The notes beneath the pieces are model-generated. The model saw nothing but the letters and a program-made list of their open reading frames with translations. It did not search any database and had not been told where the DNA came from. 64,000 nucleotides of DNA from Elephas maximus indicus (taxonomy: Eukaryota > Chordata > Mammalia > Proboscidea > Elephantidae): assembly GCF_024166365.1 (NCBI RefSeq), contig NC_064819.1, forward strand, positions 151,720,293 to 151,784,292, written 5' to 3'. This document shows, piece by piece, positions 57,661 to 64,000 of the stretch (positions are counted from its first letter, which is position 1; the number at the start of each line of letters is the position of its first letter). The position numbers and the translations under genes are program-made.

Positions 57661-60600
57661 TATAGGTTTTAAATCATTGAAATGGATTGCAAAGGGAGGC
57701 TGTTTGTGATAAAGTAGCCTCCTACGCAAGATATTCTAAACCAAGATACTCCTGTTTGGCTGAAATAAAATACCGTATTCTAGCCGGGAAATAACCATAA
57801 GGAGAGGGAGACCTGTCAAGGTTTTTCAGTCTACAATCCAGGGCTTCTTTGAACTTTTTCAGGAAACTTACTGTTATATATCTTGTCCAGCAAAAGGAAA
57901 GCTTTAAGATATAATATGTATTTACACAGGATACAGATATAAATTAAGAACCCCACACTGTTTTCCCTTAATTCTATTCAAAAAGTCTATGCAAAGTTTG
58001 ATAGGGCTGCTAGCCATTTCTTCAACACCACTGTTAAGGAGCCCATGACTACTTAGCAAAGAGAGAAGGAAAAAAGTAAATTAACATCCCAGTTTATTTT
58101 CTGTTAGCTAGAAATGTTTGTTTCTGTTCTTCTTTCCTCCAAAACCATAAAATAATGCCTCACAGGAGATGAACCCAGAAAAGAACAAACTAAAATGGAA
58201 ATTTTGCAGAGGGCCCAAGTAACTCAGATCCACTGCAAATTATCTTACAGAATTGCCCTGGTAATTATGGAATTTATTTACACTGCTTATAGCTGGTCAG
58301 CATCTTTCAAAAATATCTAAAAGTTATAAATATATGGAAATGTCTCCCAAAGCATTTAAATGTATGACTCTGGGCAGACTGTTCCCTCTCTAATTATTTC
58401 ATCAATAAAAATGGATCGCAGATTGCTCATAATTAGCTTCCTTAGCAGAAGGCTAAAATCATTCAAAGGTTTCCCCTTTTTTTTTAATTTTTGCTTGTCA
58501 GAAGTTAGATGTCATTTCCCAAAGTAGTTGTGTATCTTCCAAAACCAAATTCTCAAATCTGCAAAGATACAGAATTCTTCGGACAATCTTTTGCTTACTT
58601 TGGTTATGTGTTAAACCATCTAGCTTTCCTTTTTCTTCATATGTACAGTTTGCTCAGCACAACTTCTACAAAAGCTAGAGAAATGATTTACAAATTTCAG
58701 TAGCAATGAGACTGAAACGAGATGAAAATCTGGTCCATTTAACCAACCATACTGGAATTAACCAAAAACTCAGATCACAGTAGCATTACACTAGTCCTTT
58801 TTACAAAGAACAGATAAAGTCAATTTATTTTTAACTGTAATTGAGTTAAAAGCAAACAGTAGTGACAAAGGCATAAAACCTAAACTTTTTGGGGAGACTA
58901 ATGATATTGGTTTACTGGTTAAACACCTTTTTTGGCCTCTTGACCAGCAGAAACCAATGTTATAAGCTTACCTTGTACAAATGTCCATACGTGAAAGCAG
59001 AAACCTTTTTTTTTTTTTAAGTATACTGGAATTTATCAACCATTTAAATGTGAAACTCCTTATAACTTAACTCAATTTGCAAAACTCATATTGATTCCAA
59101 TTTTCTTCTCTAAAGATATGGGATAAAAGAACAGATGAAAAAATGACAAAGGAAAAAGGGAGACTTTTCCATTTGAAGGTGAACTTTGAAAAAAGTTAAC
59201 TATATTATATTTTAGTTATATTTAAATATACTACTAACATGTACAGTTTGTGAAAGCATTTGTCAGTATATTAAACTACCATAACAGATTGCCTGGCACT
59301 TCTTTGGAAAATGCCTCTGCTTTTCTTTAAAATGCAATAGCATGGAAAAAAACACCAAGATAGTGCATTATCAAATTTAGGAAACTGTATTGCACTTTAA
59401 GTCCTAAAGTTTAAAAAAAAAAAAAAATTAAATACACTATTCAGAGTTGGTAACATTAATAAGGAATCACCTTTAAAAAATTAGACCTTAAAGATAATCA
59501 AATCTCTATTCAACTAACCCAAACTCTGAAGAATTAAGAATCGAAAGAAGGGTGGAAAAATAAGACTTTAGATTTAAAAAAAAAAAAAAAAACTATACTC
59601 TAAAAAACCAAGATTTCCATCTAACCAGTCTCAATTCACATACTCAAAAACAAAGCAAAACTTTGAAAGCTTCCCTAAAGTGCAGGTGTGAAAATTCCTC
59701 CAGCTGAGTCTAAAATAGAATTCATAGTACTCCCCCAACAACTGCTATGGCTCTGTCAGGCCCATTTGCTCAGGTTTGGTGACTAAACAATTCTTCCCTC
59801 AAAAATCCATAGAAACTCAACTACGAACCTCAAGAATTCTGTGGCCAATAAGTTATTAAATTCTGAGTAGAGACTTGCTTGTCACAACCTACCCAAACGA
59901 ATCTTTTATATTAGAAAATATTCCAAAGTTAGTAATCAACAATCTATATGGAAAATACTTCAAATATATGGAAAAGAGCAATGAAAGCTGGATCAAGAAT
60001 ATATCTGGACATGCAAGTGCCCTGGAAAAACTATTATAATGAAGGTGGACTTGATTTCACCATGAGACATCCTGTTTAGTAAAGAAATATGAAGCAGGAA
60101 AACTTTTAGTAAATATTTTCTGTTAAGAATTAGACATAATCACACCAATTACTTTATGTAATGGCTCTGACCTATTATTACTGATATGTCATAAACATAC
60201 TTAAACTCTCCATAAGGGCAAGTTTGAGACAGAAGGTCATCTAATATCAAACCATTTGAATATTAGCGAGAAAGGTAATGGGGGACCACCAAAAACACTT
60301 TCTTGCCCCCCTCACGGATTTCCTATAGTTTTAACTTACTTATGGTAGCATTATAATTTGTTATCTATAGCAAATATAACTATGTTAATATGCATTTTAT
60401 AGTACAGTAAAAACTTTGATATTTTCTTCCAACTGGTATAGACCAGCTTCCAAAACTAATTACCAATTGCAAGATTGGTGAAAATTGTGTTAAATCCATC
60501 TGTATTTACCATAAAACTATAATTGAATGTGGTTATGTCCATCCTGACATACCTGTAAGATTCTTGGAATGCATGGGACTGGAATGAATTTCTACCTATC

Positions 60601-60800
60601 CCAGAAAACAAGAACAGCCTTGTTTTGATTCAAGGTAGGTATTTTTCCTTGAACCTTCAGTGTCCACCTGCACAGCTGCAGCTTTGAACTTGGACATTTC
60701 CCCAAATTTGTGGTATTTATTTTAAAATTAGAATTATATGTTCAAATATATAAAGGCAACATGTCTAAACATTTTAGTTTTGATCATGATACACGTCTAA
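57661..60800 (-). other. CNR1 intron/upstream, AT-rich, repeat-poor
   Basis: About 3.1 kb without any transposable element I can recognise, only A/T runs (58476-58490, 59007-59019, 59412-59427, 59576-59591). Lack of repeats next to a brain-regulated gene can reflect conserved regulatory DNA, but that needs an alignment. Confidence 0.4.
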
Positions 60801-60805
60801 AAAAA

Positions 60806-60820
60806 AGTTTGTTTATATAC
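60806..60820 (+). repeat. TSD of AfroSINE, left copy
   Basis: 'agtttgtttatatac', repeated exactly at 60986-61000. Confidence 0.92.
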
Positions 60821-60985
60821 CAAAAAAAAAAACCCACTGCTGTTGAGTTGATTCCAACTCATGGTGACCCTATAGGACAGAGTAGAACTGCCCCGTAGTG
60901 TTTCCAAGGAGTGCCTGGCAGATTTGAACCGCCTACCTCTTGGTTAGCAGCCATAGCACTTAACCACTACGCCACCAGGGTTTCC
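60821..60985 (-). mobile_element. AfroSINE, short form, young
   Basis: Reverse copy close to consensus: A-run, 'actgctgttgagttgattcc', 'ccctataggacagagtagaa', head 'actacgccaccagggtttcc'. Its perfect 15-bp TSD makes it one of the younger SINEs here. Confidence 0.93.
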
Positions 60986-61000
60986 AGTTTGTTTATATAC

Positions 61001-64000
61001 ATATATATAAAATATATATTTTTATGTGTGCATGTGTGTGTATACATCCAGCCGTCTAAAATTATGCAGTACATAATTGTATATATCTGGGTGACTTTTA
61101 TTGTTCCTTTTGGTCCAGAGAATATTTTGGAGAAATCTGAGTTGATCTGAATTATGGTATAAAGTTAATCTTATCTAATCTAAGAATACTACAGATAAAT
61201 GGATTAAATGGTTATCAACGCATTAAACAGCAATTCAGTGGCAAAGTGCTGAATCCCCCACCTCTCAGAAAATAGCATCCATGCAGTTATATATAAAGTT
61301 AACATTTTTATAAGAAATTGGATAAGAACAAAATAGGAAAGAGCTGGGGATTCAAGGGAAAAAATAGGAAGTTAAATTTTTGCCAATACAAAGTACACAG
61401 ACTGGTTTATCGTAACTGATTTCCTCTTGTTCTTAACTTCTTCACCAATCTTTAGTCAGTAAGAGAAACATCAGCAGAGTTTACAGTCGCTAGGAATATA
61501 GATAAGCAATATGTAAACCTGGTCCTCTTACAGTTTTTCAAACAATGTTGGGTCTAGGTTGTTGCTGAGTCAAAAGCAGAATTATAAATAATTTAAACCC
61601 AAAGGCTGGTCTGACTCTATTTGTCAGTTCAATTAGAAAATGATGAATACAAAAATAGAAGACACAGACTTGCAATGGTGGAGACATGGCATCCTCTTTT
61701 GCAGGGAATAAAAGCTCTCATCTGTGTTCTTTATGCAACTGAGCTAACATAATTACCCCAAGAATAACAGGCAGCAACCTAAAGAACAGGCTCCATCTTA
61801 CTAACCAAATTCAAGAAGCTATAACCAAATCTCATTTTACCAATCGTGAGTTGTTAGGTATTTCCAAATTCAATTTTTTGCTCCTTTTTTTTTTTTTTTG
61901 CAGCATTCCTGGATAACTAATTATGGGAAATAATCTCTTTCTTTCTTTATTAGGCCAACTGTTTTCTGGGAAGAAACATTTGGTAAGCGTGGTGAACTAT
62001 AAACTGCTATTACAAGTTCCATTTCATAATAGTTTATTCTTATACGGAAAAGTATTCCAATGCTAATTCCAAGCACTAATATGCAAGGCAACCAAGGAGC
62101 CTATCTACATTTCCCGGTCATTAATGTGAATTCTGAGTCAAAGCAAAGGAGAATGTCATCCTATTGTTTTGAAAGAGTTTTCCAGGCTTTGCCTTAGTAA
62201 TTAATAAGCTGACACTGCATACTAAACACTTATCAACACAATCAATGGGGCTGCTTCTTTCTTGAGAAAATAGGTAAACCGATTCAAGGGGATTTCTTTT
62301 GGAATAGACTGTAATATGCCGCAAGTATAGTGGTCCTTTTGGAGAATATGATTTCCAGCAGTTTCATCTTGGTAACATTTAACAATTTCACTATTTTAAC
62401 ATTTTGAAATGCCAAAAAGAACACACTGATCCTGCAGCTAGGCTTATTAGAGAAGAGCAATCTCACAGGCGAGACACAGAGAAACATAGTCCACAGGGAG
62501 AAGGGTAACAGAAAAAGACAGAAAACAGTGGATAACAAACAAACCCAAGTGCTACACCAATGTAAGACCGAATTTCCAAAAGAAATTTAAACTTTTTTTA
62601 TGGCTTATTAAGGGGGCCAGCCACAACACTTTTTTTCATATATACTTACATTGATGCTGTTAAAATTTGGGGACATGGATATCTAATGTGTTTTCCTAAC
62701 ATGAAGTATGCAAACATAGTAATTTTATTTTAGAAAGATCAGAACCCAGCATTTCCATCCTTTGGCATCATTTTATCCCCACAGAGGCTTAGGAACACTG
62801 CAACTCTCCCCATCAGACACTTGATACATACCTCAGCCAAGAGTTCTCCTCGCCTGGAGTGGGAGACATCTTTGAAACAAAAAGAGTCCGTTTACAGTAA
62901 GTTTTCCTGATAACCCCAAATGGGCTAGTTTTTAAAAACCATGTTCAACATGAAGCGTGTTACCCAACTATGGTAATTGCTATTATGCCTACAAATAATC
63001 ACCTGCAGTTTGCAATGTTTAAAATTCTGGAGGTATGTGGATTCTGTTCATATTTTTTTTTATGGATATAGTCAGAAAATAATCTGTCTCACTTAAGAAA
63101 TATACATGCCTTTTTTTATTATAAAATTGCTCTTAACTGAGTTAGAGAAGGGGGAGGGGAAGGAGTACCAGAAAAAAAAAAAGACAGAGAAAAATCAATC
63201 ACTATATCCTTCCTTGCAAACTGTCAGTAGGGTGGGATTAGAAAAGCAACACTTTAAATCAGATAAAGTCCTATGGGAATCTTAAAGGTTGGTTGCTCTG
63301 AGCTTCTCAATATTCTGAAAAATAGATTGATGGCAGCAGTGATACCACTGATACTCAATGTCCACTGAGTTTCTGCTAAGAAATTGCATTTCCTCCATTG
63401 TTCAAAAGATATTCAAAAGATATTAACTTGGTAATAAAAAATGAGAAGTTATGGACCCACAGAGATATCTTTCAACACCTTTAAAACCAGAAAATCCGTT
63501 CTAATCTCTTATTGGATTAAATGCTGAAGAGGCTTAATACACTAAGAAACCAACAACAAAGGCAAGAATACCAGTGATTTGAAGGAAAAGAAAAAAAGAT
63601 GGGAGGTAAAATGATTAATACATTACTCAATGTTTTTGTTTTTCTCATGCCAATTTAAAAGCTTTGAGAGAGAAATCTATTAAAAATTAGAAACATGCAT
63701 GCTGCCTTTAAACTTTCAAACAGCCAAAGGACAGTTTCTCACGTCTATCACAGCAAACATATTTGCATTCCGGACGTGATCCATTTATGACTGTGAGCCT
63801 TAGCAACAAGAAATGTCTTTTAAAAATGCAAAATCAACTTTATTCATCTAATGGCTAGTTCGGAGTTAAATGGTTCCATCAACGTTCAAATCCATCAACG
63901 TTCAAATCTAGGTATTAGTTAAATGCACATTCGTTTTTCTTCAAATAAAAGTGATACACAGTTTATTATTTGGCATGCACTTCTTTATGTGACATTTGGT
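61001..64000 (-). other. CNR1 intron/upstream, no certain exon
   Basis: AT-rich with few repeats; (AT)/(GT) tract at 61001-61045 and a T run at 61886-61900. No CpG island is seen up to the window end, so the main CNR1 promoter probably lies beyond 64000. One candidate small exon is listed separately. Confidence 0.4.
62832..62869 (-). other. Candidate small non-coding CNR1 exon
   Basis: On the minus strand a 38-nt segment is preceded by a pyrimidine-rich 'ctctttttgtttcaaag' and followed by a strong donor, GAG|GTATGT. It lies at roughly the distance where human CNR1 has 5' untranslated exons once the L1 is discounted. The splice sites are the only evidence; chance matches are common. Confidence 0.22.

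Overview
The window is mammalian nuclear DNA, almost certainly from an elephant or close relative (Afrotheria, Proboscidea). Three things point that way. There is one recognisable host gene, the placental-type cannabinoid receptor CNR1. About two dozen copies of a tRNA-derived SINE carry the 'tagggtcgccatgagtcgga' type RTE tail typical of AfroSINEs. Both MIR/L2 relics and a young L1 are present. Gene density is very low: most of the 64 kb is non-coding sequence built from layered transposable elements.

Layout. 1-32.3 kb is intergenic sequence downstream of CNR1: old MIR, L2, MER5-like and MaLR-LTR relics, AfroSINEs inserted into them (several with clear target-site duplications, TSDs), and a 5'-truncated L1 (8376-9791). 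32.3-38.06 kb is the terminal CNR1 exon on the minus strand: a roughly 4.3 kb 3'UTR containing a SINE, a 472-codon intact open reading frame (36581-37999), and a short 5'UTR segment ending at a splice acceptor (38062). 38.06-64 kb is the CNR1 5' intron/upstream region; no CpG-island promoter or certain first exon is visible.

The most notable object is a full-length L1 retrotransposon (40846-48203) on the plus strand, antisense to CNR1 and 2.8 kb upstream of the coding exon. It has a perfect 14-bp TSD, a 5'UTR of about 1 kb with three tandem repeat units, an intact ORF1 (338 aa), an intact ORF2 (1271 aa, every endonuclease and RT catalytic residue I could check present), a G-rich 3'UTR, AATAAA and a poly(A) tail. 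It landed inside an RTE/BovB-type LINE relic. By sequence alone it could be retrotransposition-competent. Unusual internal points are a 457-nt inter-ORF spacer carrying an 88-codon ORF whose stop overlaps the ORF2 start (ATGA), and long antisense ORFs in the 5'UTR facing CNR1.

Repeat family names come from recognising consensus-like motifs by eye, so exact subfamilies and boundaries are approximate. I found no operon-like, CRISPR, phage or other prokaryotic-type system; the window is ordinary vertebrate DNA apart from the L1.
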